A DNA stretch of 64,000 nucleotides, from contig JBMZAX010000001.1 of NCBI GenBank assembly GCA_049611805.1, forward strand, positions 127,476-191,475, written 5' to 3'. Origin of the DNA: UBA7378 sp049611805 (GTDB taxonomy: Bacteria; Pseudomonadota; Alphaproteobacteria; RS24). A program made the translations under genes and the position numbers. The notes under the pieces are model-generated. The model was not told where the DNA came from and made no database searches. It saw nothing but the letters and a program-made list of their open reading frames with translations. Shown here in pieces: positions 1-9,685 of this stretch (position 1 is the stretch's first letter; every line of letters starts with the position of its first letter).

Positions 1-10
1 GGGTGTTTCC

Positions 11-3000
11 GTGAGCGATGACAATACGGGCTTTGCCGAACTGACGGCGATTTCCAATTTCAGTTTTCTGCACGGGGGCGCGCATCCTCAGGAAATGGTG
101 CATCGCGCCGCCCATCTTGGTTATCAGGCCATTGGGCTTGCCGACCGCAACACGCTGGCCGGTGTGGTGCGCGGCCATGTTGCCGCGCGTGAGGCGGGCA
201 TTCGCTATGTGCCCGGTGCCCGTCTGGTGACGCAATGCGATTTCGAGGCGGTGTGCTATCCGCGCGACCGCACGGCCTATGCCGCCCTGTCGCAATGTCT
301 GACGCGGGGCAACCGGCGCGCCGTGAAGGGCCAGTGCCTGTTGCAGATGGAAGACATTGAAACGCTCGCAAAAAACAGTGGCCAATGCTGGATTGTGGTG
401 CCACCTGCTTCCATACTGAATTCCGCAGAGGCTTCCGCAAATAACGGGTTTCGTGAAAAACTCATGCGGCTTGTTAAGGCCGGTGCAACCACCGGCGGGC
501 ATGTCTATCTGTTGCTCGCGCCCGCTTACGGTGCCGATGATGGCGCGCATTTTGACCGCTTGGCGGCACTGGCAAGCTGGGCGGGCGCGCCGCTGATTGC
601 TGGGTTCAACCCGCTCTATCACGACCCCGCGCGCCGCCGCTTGCAGGATGTGCTGACCTGTATTCGCCACCATTGCACGCTGGATACGGCCGGCTATCGC
701 CTCGCGGCAAATGCCGAGCGTCATCTGAAGCCCTTATCGGATGTGACGCGGCTGTTTCGTGCGTTTCCCCAAGCGGTGGCGAATGTTCAAAATATTTTAT
801 CGGCCTGCCAATTTTCGCTCGATGATCTGGTTTATCAATATCCCGAAGATGCGTTTGACCACACGCTTTCGCCCCAGCAATTGCTGGAAAAGCTGGTTTG
901 GGAGGGCGCGCGCGGGCGGTTTTCCGGCACGGTGCCGGAGAAGCTGGAACAGCTCATTCGCTATGAGTTGAAACTCATTGGTGAGCTTGCTTATGCGCCG
1001 TATTTTCTCACCGTTTACGATCTGGTTCAGTTTGCGCGCCGCAAGCGCATTTTGTGTCAGGGGCGCGGCTCGGCGGCCAATTCCGCCGTGTGCTATTGCC
1101 TCGGCATCACGGCTGTCGACCCCAGCCGGCTGGATTTGCTGTTTGAACGCTTTATTTCTGCCGAGCGCAATGAGCCGCCCGACATTGATATTGATTTCGA
1201 ACATGAGCGGCGCGAAGAAGTCATCCAGTATATTTACCAAAAATACGGGCGTGAACGCGCCGGCATTGCGGCAACGGTCATCACCTATCGCAGTCGCTCG
1301 GCTGTGCGCGAAGTTGCCAAGGCGATGGGGCTTTCGGGCGATGTTGCCAGCGCGCTTCTGGCGTTGAACTGGGGCGGCGGCAGCCGCCCGCCACCGCCCG
1401 AACATATTCGTGAAGCCGGGCTTGACCCGGAAACGCCCGCGCTTGCGGTGACACTGGATATGGCCGCCGAACTGATCGGGTTTCCGCGGCATTTGTCGCA
1501 GCATGTCGGCGGCTTCATCATCACCAATGAGCGCCTCGACAAAATGGTTCCGATCGGCAATGCGGCCATGGCAGAGCGCACGTTCGTCGAATGGGACAAG
1601 GATGATCTGGACGCGCTGGGCATGTTGAAAATCGATGTGCTGGCGCTGGGCATGTTGAGTGCAATCCGGCGCAGTTTCGACCTTATTGCCGCCCATCACG
1701 GCAAAAATTTTGAACTGGCGACCGTGCCTGCCGAAGACAGCAATGTTTACGACATGCTGTGCCGTGCCGAAGCAATCGGGGTGTTTCAGGTGGAAAGCCG
1801 CGCGCAAATGAACATGCTGCCGCGTTTGAAACCGCGCGATTTCTACGATCTGGTTATTGAGGTTGCCATTGTCCGGCCCGGCCCCATTCAGGGCGATATG
1901 GTGCATCCCTATTTGCGCCGCCGCAATGGCGAGGAGACGGTGAGCTTCCCCTCACAGGAACTGGAAGATGTGCTGGGCAAAACGCTGGGCGTGCCTTTGT
2001 TCCAAGAACAAGCCATGCGTATCGCCGTGATTGCGGCCGGCTTCACCCCCGCCGAGGCCGACCGCTTGCGCCGCGCCATGGCGACGTTTCGCAAAAGCGG
2101 CATTATTCATGAATTCGGCATGCGGCTTATCGAAGGCATGGTGGCGCGCGGCTATACGCAGAGTTTTGCCGAGCGGTGTTTCCGCCAGATTGAAGGCTTC
2201 GGCGAATATGGCTTTCCCGAAAGCCATGCCGCCAGCTTTGCCCTGCTTGTTTATGTGTCGGCATGGCTCAAATGTTATTACCCCGCCGCTTTTTGTGCGG
2301 CGCTGATCAACAGCCAGCCCATGGGGTTTTACGCCCCCGCCCAGCTTGTGCGCGAGGCCCAGCGACAGGGCGTGCATGTTTTGCCGGTATGCATTAACCG
2401 CTCGGACAGCGAAGCCGACCTTGAGCGGCATGATGACGAGATTGCCCTGCGGCTCGGCTTCAACCAAATCAGCGGGCTGGCGGCGGCCGACCATGAGGCG
2501 CTGGTTGCGGCGCGGCGTCTGGGCGGGGCGTTTGACAGTGTTGCCGATTGTGCCAAGCGCGCCGGACTGGGCCCCGGCGCACTGGAACGCTTGGCGCGCG
2601 CCGATGCCTTTGCCGGTCTTGGATTGTCGCGGCGCCAGGCTTTGTGGGCGGTGCGCGCGCTGGCACCGGAAAGCCGCGCGGCGGCGCTGCCTTTGTTTGC
2701 CCATCGCGGGCTTGATGTGTTGCCGCCCGAAGACGAACACGCCGCAGCACTGCCCGCCTTGCCGCCGGGCATGGAAGTGCTGGAAGATTATGCCAGCCTG
2801 CGATTGTCGCTCAAGGCGCATCCCATGTCGTTTTTGCGCGAAGATATGCACGCGCGCAATGTGCGGCCTTTGGAGGCGCTGGACGTGGCGGGCAATGGTC
2901 GGCGCATTGGCGTGGCGGGTCTGGTGATCTGCCGCCAACGTCCGGGGAGTGCCCGTGGCGTTGTGTTTTTAACGCTGGAGGATGAAACCGGCACCGGCAA

Positions 3001-3265
3001 TATTGTCGTCTGGCCCGACAGGTTTGAGAAATATCGGCGCATTGTTATCGGCGCGCGCCTTATTCATATCGAAGGGCGCGTACAGCGCAGTGGCGCGGTG
3101 GTGCATCTTGTGGCCGAGCGCTTTACCGATTGCACCGAACAGCTTGTGACATTGATGGCGCAAAAAGGCGTGCAGACGACGGCGCATCTGCCCAAAATAT
3201 TGCGCCCGAAAAAACAGACAGGGCGCAAAACGCCGCGCGAAATGGCGTGGCGCGGCCTGCAATAG
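11..3265 (+). CDS. dnaE2: Error-prone DNA polymerase DnaE2 (ImuC)
   Basis: This 1084-residue protein is a C-family DNA polymerase of the DnaE2/ImuC type, the translesion polymerase of the SOS mutasome. An N-terminal PHP domain occupies roughly residues 10-280. The polymerase core carries the acidic motif PDIDIDFEHERREE near residue 392, and a C-terminal OB fold lies around residues 950-1050. The replicative DnaE is about 100 residues longer, and the shorter length fits DnaE2. It starts with GTG ten bases into the window. In most alphaproteobacteria imuA and imuB lie immediately upstream, so this is probably the last gene of that cassette, but those genes are outside the window. No LexA box is visible here. 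It converges on trxB with a 16-base gap. Confidence 0.95.
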   Translation: MSDDNTGFAELTAISNFSFLHGGAHPQEMVHRAAHLGYQAIGLADRNTLAGVVRGHVAAREAGIRYVPGARLVTQCDFEAVCYPRDRTAYAALSQCLTRGNRRAVKGQCLLQMEDIETLAKNSGQCWIVVPPASILNSAEASANNGFREKLMRLVKAGATTGGHVYLLLAPAYGADDGAHFDRLAALASWAGAPLIAGFNPLYHDPARRRLQDVLTCIRHHCTLDTAGYRLAANAERHLKPLSDVTRLFRAFPQAVANVQNILSACQFSLDDLVYQYPEDAFDHTLSPQQLLEKLVWEGARGRFSGTVPEKLEQLIRYELKLIGELAYAPYFLTVYDLVQFARRKRILCQGRGSAANSAVCYCLGITAVDPSRLDLLFERFISAERNEPPDIDIDFEHERREEVIQYIYQKYGRERAGIAATVITYRSRSAVREVAKAMGLSGDVASALLALNWGGGSRPPPPEHIREAGLDPETPALAVTLDMAAELIGFPRHLSQHVGGFIITNERLDKMVPIGNAAMAERTFVEWDKDDLDALGMLKIDVLALGMLSAIRRSFDLIAAHHGKNFELATVPAEDSNVYDMLCRAEAIGVFQVESRAQMNMLPRLKPRDFYDLVIEVAIVRPGPIQGDMVHPYLRRRNGEETVSFPSQELEDVLGKTLGVPLFQEQAMRIAVIAAGFTPAEADRLRRAMATFRKSGIIHEFGMRLIEGMVARGYTQSFAERCFRQIEGFGEYGFPESHAASFALLVYVSAWLKCYYPAAFCAALINSQPMGFYAPAQLVREAQRQGVHVLPVCINRSDSEADLERHDDEIALRLGFNQISGLAAADHEALVAARRLGGAFDSVADCAKRAGLGPGALERLARADAFAGLGLSRRQALWAVRALAPESRAAALPLFAHRGLDVLPPEDEHAAALPALPPGMEVLEDYASLRLSLKAHPMSFLREDMHARNVRPLEALDVAGNGRRIGVAGLVICRQRPGSARGVVFLTLEDETGTGNIVVWPDRFEKYRRIVIGARLIHIEGRVQRSGAVVHLVAERFTDCTEQLVTLMAQKGVQTTAHLPKILRPKKQTGRKTPREMAWRGLQ

Positions 3266-3281
3266 CTGTCATGCGTGGGGC

Positions 3282-4247
3282 TTACTCGGCGGCTTCTTTT
3301 TCGGCTTCCAGCGCGGCCAGATATTTTTCCGCTTCCAGTGCCGCCATGCAGCCCATACCGGCGGCGGTGACGGCCTGGCGGTAAATATCATCCGTCACAT
3401 CACCGGCCGCATAGACGCCCTCAATCGAGGTCGCCGTGCTGTCGGGAGACGTGATCAGATATCCGCCCGATTTGGTTTGCAATTGCTCGGTGAATAATTC
3501 CGTCGACGGCGCATGCCCGATGGCGATGAAAATACCGTCGGCATTGACCTCATGCGTGTCGCCGGTCTGGGTGTTGCGCAGGCGCGCGCCGGTAACGCCC
3601 AGCGGGTCATCCGTGCCCAGCACCTCGTCAATCTCGCTGTTCCACAACACCTCGATCTTGTCATGGGCAAGCAGGCGTTGTTGCAGAATTTTCTCACTGC
3701 GTAAGCTGTCGCGGCGATGCACCAGAGTTACTTTCGAGGCAAAATTCGTCAGGAACAATGCCTCCTCGACGGCAGTGTTGCCACCGCCGACCACCAGCAC
3801 TTCCTTGTCGCGATAGAAAAACCCGTCACAGGTCGCACATGCCGAAACCCCGAAGCCCTGAAACTTCTCTTCGCTTTCCAGCCCCAGCCATTTGGCTTGC
3901 GCGCCGGTGGCGATAATCACCGTATCGGCGGTGTAAATCTGCCCGCTATCGCCGGTCATGGTGAAGGGGCGGGTGTTCAAATCGGCTTTGGTGATGATGT
4001 CGGAAATAATTTCCGTTCCCACATGCGCGGCTTGGGCTTCCATCTGCTCCATCAGCCACGGGCCCTGAATGGCATCGGCAAAGCCCGGATAATTTTCGAC
4101 ATCCGTGGTGATGGTCAATTGCCCGCCCGGTTGCAGGCCGCGCACCAGCACCGGCTCCAGCATGGCGCGCGCCGCATAAACGGCGGCCGTATAGCCTGCC
4201 GGCCCCGATCCGATGATCAATAATTTTGTGTGTTTGGTCTCGCTCAT
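3282..4247 (-). CDS. trxB: Thioredoxin-disulfide reductase TrxB
   Basis: This 321-residue flavoprotein transfers electrons from NADPH through FAD to thioredoxin. The N-terminal FAD-binding motif GSGPAGYTAA starts near residue 13. The redox-active CATC pair is at C137 and C140, followed by the NADP-binding motif GGGNTAVEEA and the C-terminal FAD motif AAGDV. The reading frame extends 22 codons further upstream, but the ATG at 4247 is preferred because it has a GGAG ribosome site six bases upstream and gives the usual family N-terminus. The ELM1-like gene upstream is on the same strand with an 85-base gap, so read-through is possible. Confidence 0.95.
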   Translation of the reverse strand: MSETKHTKLLIIGSGPAGYTAAVYAARAMLEPVLVRGLQPGGQLTITTDVENYPGFADAIQGPWLMEQMEAQAAHVGTEIISDIITKADLNTRPFTMTGDSGQIYTADTVIIATGAQAKWLGLESEEKFQGFGVSACATCDGFFYRDKEVLVVGGGNTAVEEALFLTNFASKVTLVHRRDSLRSEKILQQRLLAHDKIEVLWNSEIDEVLGTDDPLGVTGARLRNTQTGDTHEVNADGIFIAIGHAPSTELFTEQLQTKSGGYLITSPDSTATSIEGVYAAGDVTDDIYRQAVTAAGMGCMAALEAEKYLAALEAEKEAAE

Positions 4248-4332
4248 CACGCGCTCCGCCTGTCCGAATAGCCCTAATGTAATGCCGATTCCGGCCAACC
4301 CAAGGCCACCCATTGCTACGAAGTGGATTTAT

Positions 4333-5310
4333 TCAGAGGTTTTTGGCTTTTTGGGCGCCAAAGCCCGCGCGTTTGGCATCCCACGCAGTTTGCAAGGCGG
4401 CGGCGATTTCCGGCGTGGCATTGGCCGGTGTCGACAGACGATCGTCGAGTTCGCCGACAAAGGGCCGGGTGAGGCCCGCGGCCTGCATGTCGCCATGAAA
4501 CGCGCGAAATTTGCGATTGCCGCCCGCCAGTTCGAAAACCTGCACCGGCGCGCCGCCGGTGCACGCTTCGCCGACCATATTAACGCTGTCGGCGGTCACG
4601 ATGATGTGTTCTGCCAGCCCCAACAAAGCGGCATAAGGGTTCTCGCCCGCATTGTCCCAGATGAAATGCGGGGTTTGGGCAAGGCGGGCGCGCAAATGCG
4701 CCGCAAAAGCCGGTGGCGAGCGGCGTGACACGGTTATCATGGGAAACACATTTTGCGCTGTCAGCGCTACAATATGGGTGGTGAGGCGCTCAAATTCCGC
4801 CATGGTGAAGGTATAAGCCTCGTTCGGCCCGCCAATCAGCACGGCAACCGGCTTGCGGGTTCCGCAATCGGCCAGCAGGCGCGCGCGCCATTTATCGGCC
4901 TCGGCTTGCAAGGATTCTTGTGTCAGCAAATGCGGTGACAAAAGCGTGGTCGTCACATTCGGCCCGTGCAGGCGGTCATGATGCGGTGCCCAGACAAAAT
5001 CAAAATAATGCGGGGCGATGGCCGGTTTCTGGAAAAAAGCGGTAAAACTGCGCCCGCCGGAGCGATATCCGATATAGCGCGCATGCGCCGCCGCCTGGCG
5101 TCCGCTTGCCAGCACAAGGTCGGGATAGGGGGGCGCGATGGCCGCATCGCGCCGCACGCCGGGAAATGCCGCCCGATAGGGGCTCAGCCAGCGCCATGGC
5201 GGTTTTAAATGCGTGTGAATAAGCTGCGGCTCAACGCCCAGTGCTTTGGCGACGCCCAGCACAAGCACGTCATTGCCGCGCCGCCCGCCTGTAATCGCCC
5301 AGACCCGCAT
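4333..5310 (-). CDS. ELM1/DUF1022 family protein
   Basis: This 325-residue protein resembles the mitochondrial-fission ELM1 family (formerly DUF1022), common in alphaproteobacteria and related to plant ELM1. It starts with the family-type MRVWAITGGRRGND, and the middle has PDLVLASGRQAA. The C-terminal half has IVTADSVNMVGEACTGGAPV, which resembles the nucleotide-sugar-binding part of GT-B glycosyltransferases. The biochemical function in bacteria is not established; a glycosyltransferase-like role in the envelope is only an inference from the fold. An AGGGAAA ribosome site precedes the ATG. It is divergent from the Lrp-type regulator, with 66 bases between the two starts. Confidence 0.8.
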   Translation of the reverse strand: MRVWAITGGRRGNDVLVLGVAKALGVEPQLIHTHLKPPWRWLSPYRAAFPGVRRDAAIAPPYPDLVLASGRQAAAHARYIGYRSGGRSFTAFFQKPAIAPHYFDFVWAPHHDRLHGPNVTTTLLSPHLLTQESLQAEADKWRARLLADCGTRKPVAVLIGGPNEAYTFTMAEFERLTTHIVALTAQNVFPMITVSRRSPPAFAAHLRARLAQTPHFIWDNAGENPYAALLGLAEHIIVTADSVNMVGEACTGGAPVQVFELAGGNRKFRAFHGDMQAAGLTRPFVGELDDRLSTPANATPEIAAALQTAWDAKRAGFGAQKAKNL

Positions 5311-5340
5311 GTGTTTCCCTGTTCAAACCTTGTCAAAACG

Positions 5341-5355
5341 CGTAATAATATTACG
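5341..5355. promoter_or_regulatory. Perfect inverted repeat before the Lrp-type gene
   Basis: The site reads CGTAATA-A-TATTACG, with two perfect 7-base arms around one central base. It lies 22 bases before the regulator ATG and 31 bases from the ELM1-family start. Lrp/AsnC proteins bind AT-rich palindromes of about this length and commonly repress their own genes, so this is a good candidate for an autoregulatory operator in the divergent promoter region. The binding protein is inferred from position only. Confidence 0.5.
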
Positions 5356-5376
5356 TATTATACAGGAATTTGGGTA

Positions 5377-5862
5377 ATGAAAAAACCACGCCTTGATGAT
5401 ATCGACCTGCGGATTATCGACGAATTACAGCGCAATGGGCGCATGACAAACGTCGATTTGGCGCGGCGTGTCGGCATTTCTGCGCCGCCGTGCCTGCGCC
5501 GCGTGCGGGCATTGGAACAGGCCGGTTTCATCGCCGGTTATCACGCCAATGTAGACCCCGCGCTTTTGGGCTTTGGCGTGACGGTTTTTGCCATGGTCGG
5601 CCTGCACTCACAGGCCGAGGCCGACTTGCAAAGCTTTGAAGCGCGGGTGGAAAGCTGGCCGGAAGTGCGCGAATGCCACATGCTGAACGGCGATATTGAT
5701 TTCATTTTGAAATGCGTGGCGCCCGATTTGGCGAGTTTTCAGGATTTTTTGACGCAAAAACTGACCCCGGCCCCGAATGTCGCCAATGTCAAAACATCGC
5801 TGACCATCCGCCAGTCAAAAAAACTGCCCGGCGTGCCAGTGGATTTGGTCAAACAAATTTAA
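5377..5862 (+). CDS. Lrp/AsnC family transcriptional regulator
   Basis: This 161-residue protein has an N-terminal winged helix-turn-helix with the typical LDDIDLRIIDELQRNGRMTN opening and recognition-helix region GISAPPCLRRVRALEQAGFI. A C-terminal RAM/AsnC ligand-binding domain of about 80 residues follows. Such proteins form octamers and respond to amino acids; the effector here is unknown. The frame is open for 56 more codons, but the ATG at 5377 has an AGGA site and gives the family N-terminus. A perfect palindrome sits just upstream. Its last 14 bases overlap the 3' end of greA on the other strand. Confidence 0.9.
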   Translation: MKKPRLDDIDLRIIDELQRNGRMTNVDLARRVGISAPPCLRRVRALEQAGFIAGYHANVDPALLGFGVTVFAMVGLHSQAEADLQSFEARVESWPEVRECHMLNGDIDFILKCVAPDLASFQDFLTQKLTPAPNVANVKTSLTIRQSKKLPGVPVDLVKQI

Positions 5863-6322
5863 CGTCAAGAATTTCGTAAGATTTGCCGCCGCCCGGTGTG
5901 TTGACCTCCACGCTGTCGCCGACTTCCTTGCTGATCAGCGCGCGCGCAATCGGCGAGGCAATGGAGATTTTGCCCTCTTCGACATTGGCCTCATATTCGC
6001 CGACAATCTGGTAGGTCACTTCGGCCTCGGTGTCTTCGTCAACGAGGTCAACCGTGGCCCCGAATTTCACCCGCGCGCCATTGAGCGCGCCGACATCAAT
6101 GACATCCGCCCGGTTCAAAACATCTTCAAGTTCCATCACGCGGCCTTCATTGTGGCTTTGCTGCTCTTTGGCGGCGTGATATTCGGCATTTTCAGACAGA
6201 TCGCCATGCGCGCGCGCTTCGGCAATCGCCTTGATAATGCGCTGGCGCTCCGGCCCCTTTAGCTTTTTAACCTCCGCATCAAGTGCGGCATAGCCGTCGG
6301 CTGTCATTGGAACTTTTTCCAT
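5849..6322 (-). CDS. greA: Transcription elongation factor GreA
   Basis: This 157-residue protein rescues backtracked RNA polymerase by stimulating transcript cleavage. The N-terminal coiled coil carries the acidic tip motif GDLSENAEYHAAKEQQ around residues 40-55. The C-terminal FKBP-like domain ends in a motif similar to SYEILDVKF. The ATG at 6322 follows a strong GAGGGAAAA ribosome site; a longer frame to 6400 is rejected. It lies 108 bases downstream of carB on the same strand, matching the carA-carB-greA order known in other proteobacteria. Its end overlaps the Lrp-type gene by 14 bases, tail to tail. Confidence 0.95.
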   Translation of the reverse strand: MEKVPMTADGYAALDAEVKKLKGPERQRIIKAIAEARAHGDLSENAEYHAAKEQQSHNEGRVMELEDVLNRADVIDVGALNGARVKFGATVDLVDEDTEAEVTYQIVGEYEANVEEGKISIASPIARALISKEVGDSVEVNTPGGGKSYEILDVKFV

Positions 6323-6430
6323 TTTTCCCTCATTCTCGCGTTTTCCCACCGGAAAGTGCGACATCTCCAACATGTTCCACAAATTCTCGGAAATAGGCAA
6401 TAGCCAGATGGCCTTGGTTGGGTGTTTGGC

Positions 6431-9400
6431 CTAATTGCCGGTATCGGCATAATCCTGCAACGACCTGACGCCCAGTTTCTGCGCGGACAGGGCGCGAATG
6501 GCGGCAATGGCGGCTTCGGCACCGGCCATGGTCGTATAATAGGGAATTTTCATGACCAGCGCCGTGCGCCGGATGGATTTGCTGTCGGCCAATGATTGTT
6601 CGCCTTCGGTCGTATTGACGACAAGCTGAACATCGCCGTTTTTCATGGCATCGACAATATGCGGGCGGCCTTCCAGAACCTTGTTGATCGGCGCAACATC
6701 AAGCCCCTGTTCGGCCAGAAAAGCCGCCGTGCCGCGCGTGGCAATCACTTTGAAGCCCATATTGAGAAGCGATTGCGCGGGCAAAATCGCGCGTTGCTTG
6801 TCGTTTTCCCTGACGGAGACAAACGCCGTGCCGGTTTCCGGCAAAACCGTGCCGCCGCCCAGCTGGCTTTTGGCAAAGGCCAGCGCAAAATTCGTGTCCA
6901 GCCCCATCACTTCGCCCGTCGAGCGCATTTCAGGGCCCAGCACCGTATCCACGCCGGGGAAGCGGGCAAACGGGAACACCGCTTCCTTGACGGCGATATG
7001 GTCGTAAGGTTGCAAGTCGAGGCCGAATTCCGACAATTTGCTGCCGGCCATTAACCGCGCGGCAATCTTGGCAATCGGACGCCCCAGAACTTTCGCCACA
7101 AACGGAACCGTGCGGCTGGCGCGCGGATTGGCTTCGATCACATAAATCGTGTCGCCCTGCACGGCAAATTGCACATTCATCAGCCCCACAACATTGAGCG
7201 CCTTTGCCATGGCGCTGGCCTGACGGGTCAGCTCGTCAATAATGTTTTGAGAAAGCGAATGCGGCGGCATGGAACACGCACTGTCGCCCGAATGCACACC
7301 GGCTTCTTCGATATGTTCGAGAATGCCGGCCACCACCACTTCGTCGCCGTCGCACAAAACATCGACATCCAGTTCCGTGGCATCGCGCAAATAGCCGTCA
7401 ATCAAAACCGGACTGTCGCCCGACACAATCACCGCCTCGCGCATATAGCGGTCAAGCTGGGCATCGCCGGAAACAATTTCCATTGCCCGTCCGCCCAGCA
7501 CATAAGACGGTCGGGTGACAACCGGAAAGCCGATATTGGCGGCAATGGCGTGGGCTTCCTCGGCACTGCGGGCAATGCCATTGGGGGGTTGTTTCAGGTC
7601 GAGCCGGTCGAGCAGGTCTTTGAAGCGGTCGCGGTCTTCGGCCAAATCAATCGCATCCGGTGAGGTGCCCAAAATGGGAATGCCCGCGCGCTCAAGCGCT
7701 TGCGAGAGTTTGAGCGGTGTTTGCCCGCCAAATTGCACAATCACGCCCAGCAATTCGCCCGCCGCCATTTCACACGCCAGCAATTCGAGAACATCTTCCT
7801 GTGTCAGCGGCTCGAAATACAAGCGGTCGGAAGTGTCATAGTCAGTGGAAACGGTTTCCGGATTGCAATTGACCATAATGCTTTCAATATCGGCATCATC
7901 CAGCGCAAAGGCCGCATGGCAGCAGCAATAATCAAATTCAATGCCTTGCCCGATGCGGTTCGGCCCGCCGCCCAGAATAACGGCCTTCGGGCGCGTCGTC
8001 GGCTCGGACTCGGCCTGGGGCGCAAATGGCGAGGGTTCATCATAGCTAGAATAGAGATAGGGCGTGCCGGCCGCAAATTCCGCCGCGCAGGTGTCAATGC
8101 GGCGGAAATAGGGGCGTATGTCCAGCTTGTGGCGCGCCGCGCGCGCGGTGTCTTCATCCGTGCCGGCCAGTTCGCCCAGCCGCGCATCGGAAAAGCCCAT
8201 AGCTTTCACATGGCGCATCGCTTCGGGCGTGTCGGGCAGGCCGCGTTCGGCGACCAAGGCTTCGGTATCGACGATTTCTTTGATTTGGCGCACGAACCAC
8301 GGGTCGAAATGCGACAGCGCGCAAACCTCCTCAACCGACATGTTTTGCCGCAGCGCATGGGCGACCATCAGCAGGCGCGACGGGGTGGCCGTCGTCAAGG
8401 CGGCGCGCAACTCGTCCATATCGCCGCTGTCGTCGGCCATGGGTGCGCCCTCCGGCGTGTTCAAACCGGTCAGGCCGGTTTCCAGCGAGCGCAAGGCTTT
8501 TTGCAAGGATTCCTGAAAATTGCGGCCAATGGCCATGGCCTCGCCGACCGATTTCATCGCCGTTGTCAGCAAGGGCTCGGCACCGGGAAATTTCTCAAAC
8601 GCAAAACGCGGAATTTTCGTCACCACATAATCAATGGTCGGCTCGAAACTGGCCGGGGTGACGCCGGTAATGTCGTTCATCAGCTCATCCAGCGTGTAGC
8701 CGACAGCGAGTTTTGCGGCGACTTTGGCAATCGGAAAGCCGGTCGCTTTTGAGGCCAATGCCGATGAGCGCGACACACGCGGGTTCATTTCAATGACCAC
8801 AAGGCGGCCATCCGCCGGATTGACGGCAAATTGCACATTTGAGCCGCCGGTCTCCACACCGATTTCGCGCAACACCGCAATTGAGGCATTGCGCATGATT
8901 TGATATTCGCGGTCGGTGAGTGTCAGCGCCGGTGCGACGGTAATGCTGTCGCCCGTATGCACGCCCATCGGGTCAACATTTTCAATCGAGCAGATGATGA
9001 TGCAATTGTCGGCGCGGTCGCGCACGACCTCCATTTCATATTCTTTCCAGCCCAGAACGCTCTCTTCAATCAGCACTTCGGTCGCCGGTGATGCGTCCAG
9101 ACCGGATTCGACAATGGCGATAAATTCTTCACGGTTATACGCAACCCCGCCGCCCGTGCCGCCCAGCGTGAAAGACGGGCGAATGATGGTCGGCAGGCCG
9201 ACCTTTTCCAGTCCCTCAAGGGCTTCTTCCACCGTATGGGCGATCGCCGAGCGCGGGCTTTCCAGCCCGATGCGATCCATTGCTTCGCGGAACAGCAAGC
9301 GGTCTTCGGCCATGTTGATGGCATCGAGATCGGCACCGATAAGCTGCACACCATATTTTTCCAGCGTGCCGTCACCGGCCAGAGCAATTGCGGTATTGAG

Positions 9401-9685
9401 CGCCGTTTGCCCGCCCATGGTAGGCAAAATGGCGTCCGGTTTTTCTTTTTCGATAATGCGCGCGACCACTTCCGGCGTAATGGGCTCGACATAAGTAGCA
9501 TCGGCCAGATCCGGATCGGTCATGATGGTGGCGGGGTTCGAATTGACCAATATGACGCGGTAGCCCTCTTCGCGCAGGGCCTTGCAGGCTTGTGTGCCCG
9601 AATAGTCAAATTCGCAAGCCTGCCCGATAACAATCGGGCCGGCGCCAATAATCATGATGCTTGAAATATCGGTGCGCTTTGCCAT
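6431..9685 (-). CDS. carB: Carbamoyl-phosphate synthase large subunit
   Basis: This 1084-residue subunit makes carbamoyl phosphate from bicarbonate, ATP and ammonia channelled from CarA, feeding arginine and pyrimidine synthesis. It shows the internal duplication of the family: two ATP-grasp halves, the first beginning with IMIIGAGPIVIGQACEFDYS and the second with VILGGGPNRIGQGIEFDYCC. A C-terminal allosteric MGS domain covers the last 140 or so residues. Length is normal. The start is the ATG whose A is also the last base of the carA stop (TAATG), preceded by GGAG inside carA, so the two are probably translationally coupled. The frame extends upstream into carA and that extension is rejected. 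Confidence 0.98.
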   Translation of the reverse strand: MAKRTDISSIMIIGAGPIVIGQACEFDYSGTQACKALREEGYRVILVNSNPATIMTDPDLADATYVEPITPEVVARIIEKEKPDAILPTMGGQTALNTAIALAGDGTLEKYGVQLIGADLDAINMAEDRLLFREAMDRIGLESPRSAIAHTVEEALEGLEKVGLPTIIRPSFTLGGTGGGVAYNREEFIAIVESGLDASPATEVLIEESVLGWKEYEMEVVRDRADNCIIICSIENVDPMGVHTGDSITVAPALTLTDREYQIMRNASIAVLREIGVETGGSNVQFAVNPADGRLVVIEMNPRVSRSSALASKATGFPIAKVAAKLAVGYTLDELMNDITGVTPASFEPTIDYVVTKIPRFAFEKFPGAEPLLTTAMKSVGEAMAIGRNFQESLQKALRSLETGLTGLNTPEGAPMADDSGDMDELRAALTTATPSRLLMVAHALRQNMSVEEVCALSHFDPWFVRQIKEIVDTEALVAERGLPDTPEAMRHVKAMGFSDARLGELAGTDEDTARAARHKLDIRPYFRRIDTCAAEFAAGTPYLYSSYDEPSPFAPQAESEPTTRPKAVILGGGPNRIGQGIEFDYCCCHAAFALDDADIESIMVNCNPETVSTDYDTSDRLYFEPLTQEDVLELLACEMAAGELLGVIVQFGGQTPLKLSQALERAGIPILGTSPDAIDLAEDRDRFKDLLDRLDLKQPPNGIARSAEEAHAIAANIGFPVVTRPSYVLGGRAMEIVSGDAQLDRYMREAVIVSGDSPVLIDGYLRDATELDVDVLCDGDEVVVAGILEHIEEAGVHSGDSACSMPPHSLSQNIIDELTRQASAMAKALNVVGLMNVQFAVQGDTIYVIEANPRASRTVPFVAKVLGRPIAKIAARLMAGSKLSEFGLDLQPYDHIAVKEAVFPFARFPGVDTVLGPEMRSTGEVMGLDTNFALAFAKSQLGGGTVLPETGTAFVSVRENDKQRAILPAQSLLNMGFKVIATRGTAAFLAEQGLDVAPINKVLEGRPHIVDAMKNGDVQLVVNTTEGEQSLADSKSIRRTALVMKIPYYTTMAGAEAAIAAIRALSAQKLGVRSLQDYADTGN

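Noticed and set aside
797..1906. A 369-codon minus-strand ORF inside dnaE2
   Set aside because: It is a shadow of the GC-rich dnaE2 codon pattern, with no domain and a composition rich in His, Arg and Ala typical of antisense frames.
4248..4313. A 22-codon N-terminal extension of TrxB with a hydrophobic stretch
   Set aside because: TrxB is cytosolic, the ATG at 4247 has a better ribosome site, and the extension is absent from the family start.
7700..8752. A 350-codon plus-strand ORF inside carB
   Set aside because: Antisense shadow of the highly conserved carB gene with no family match.
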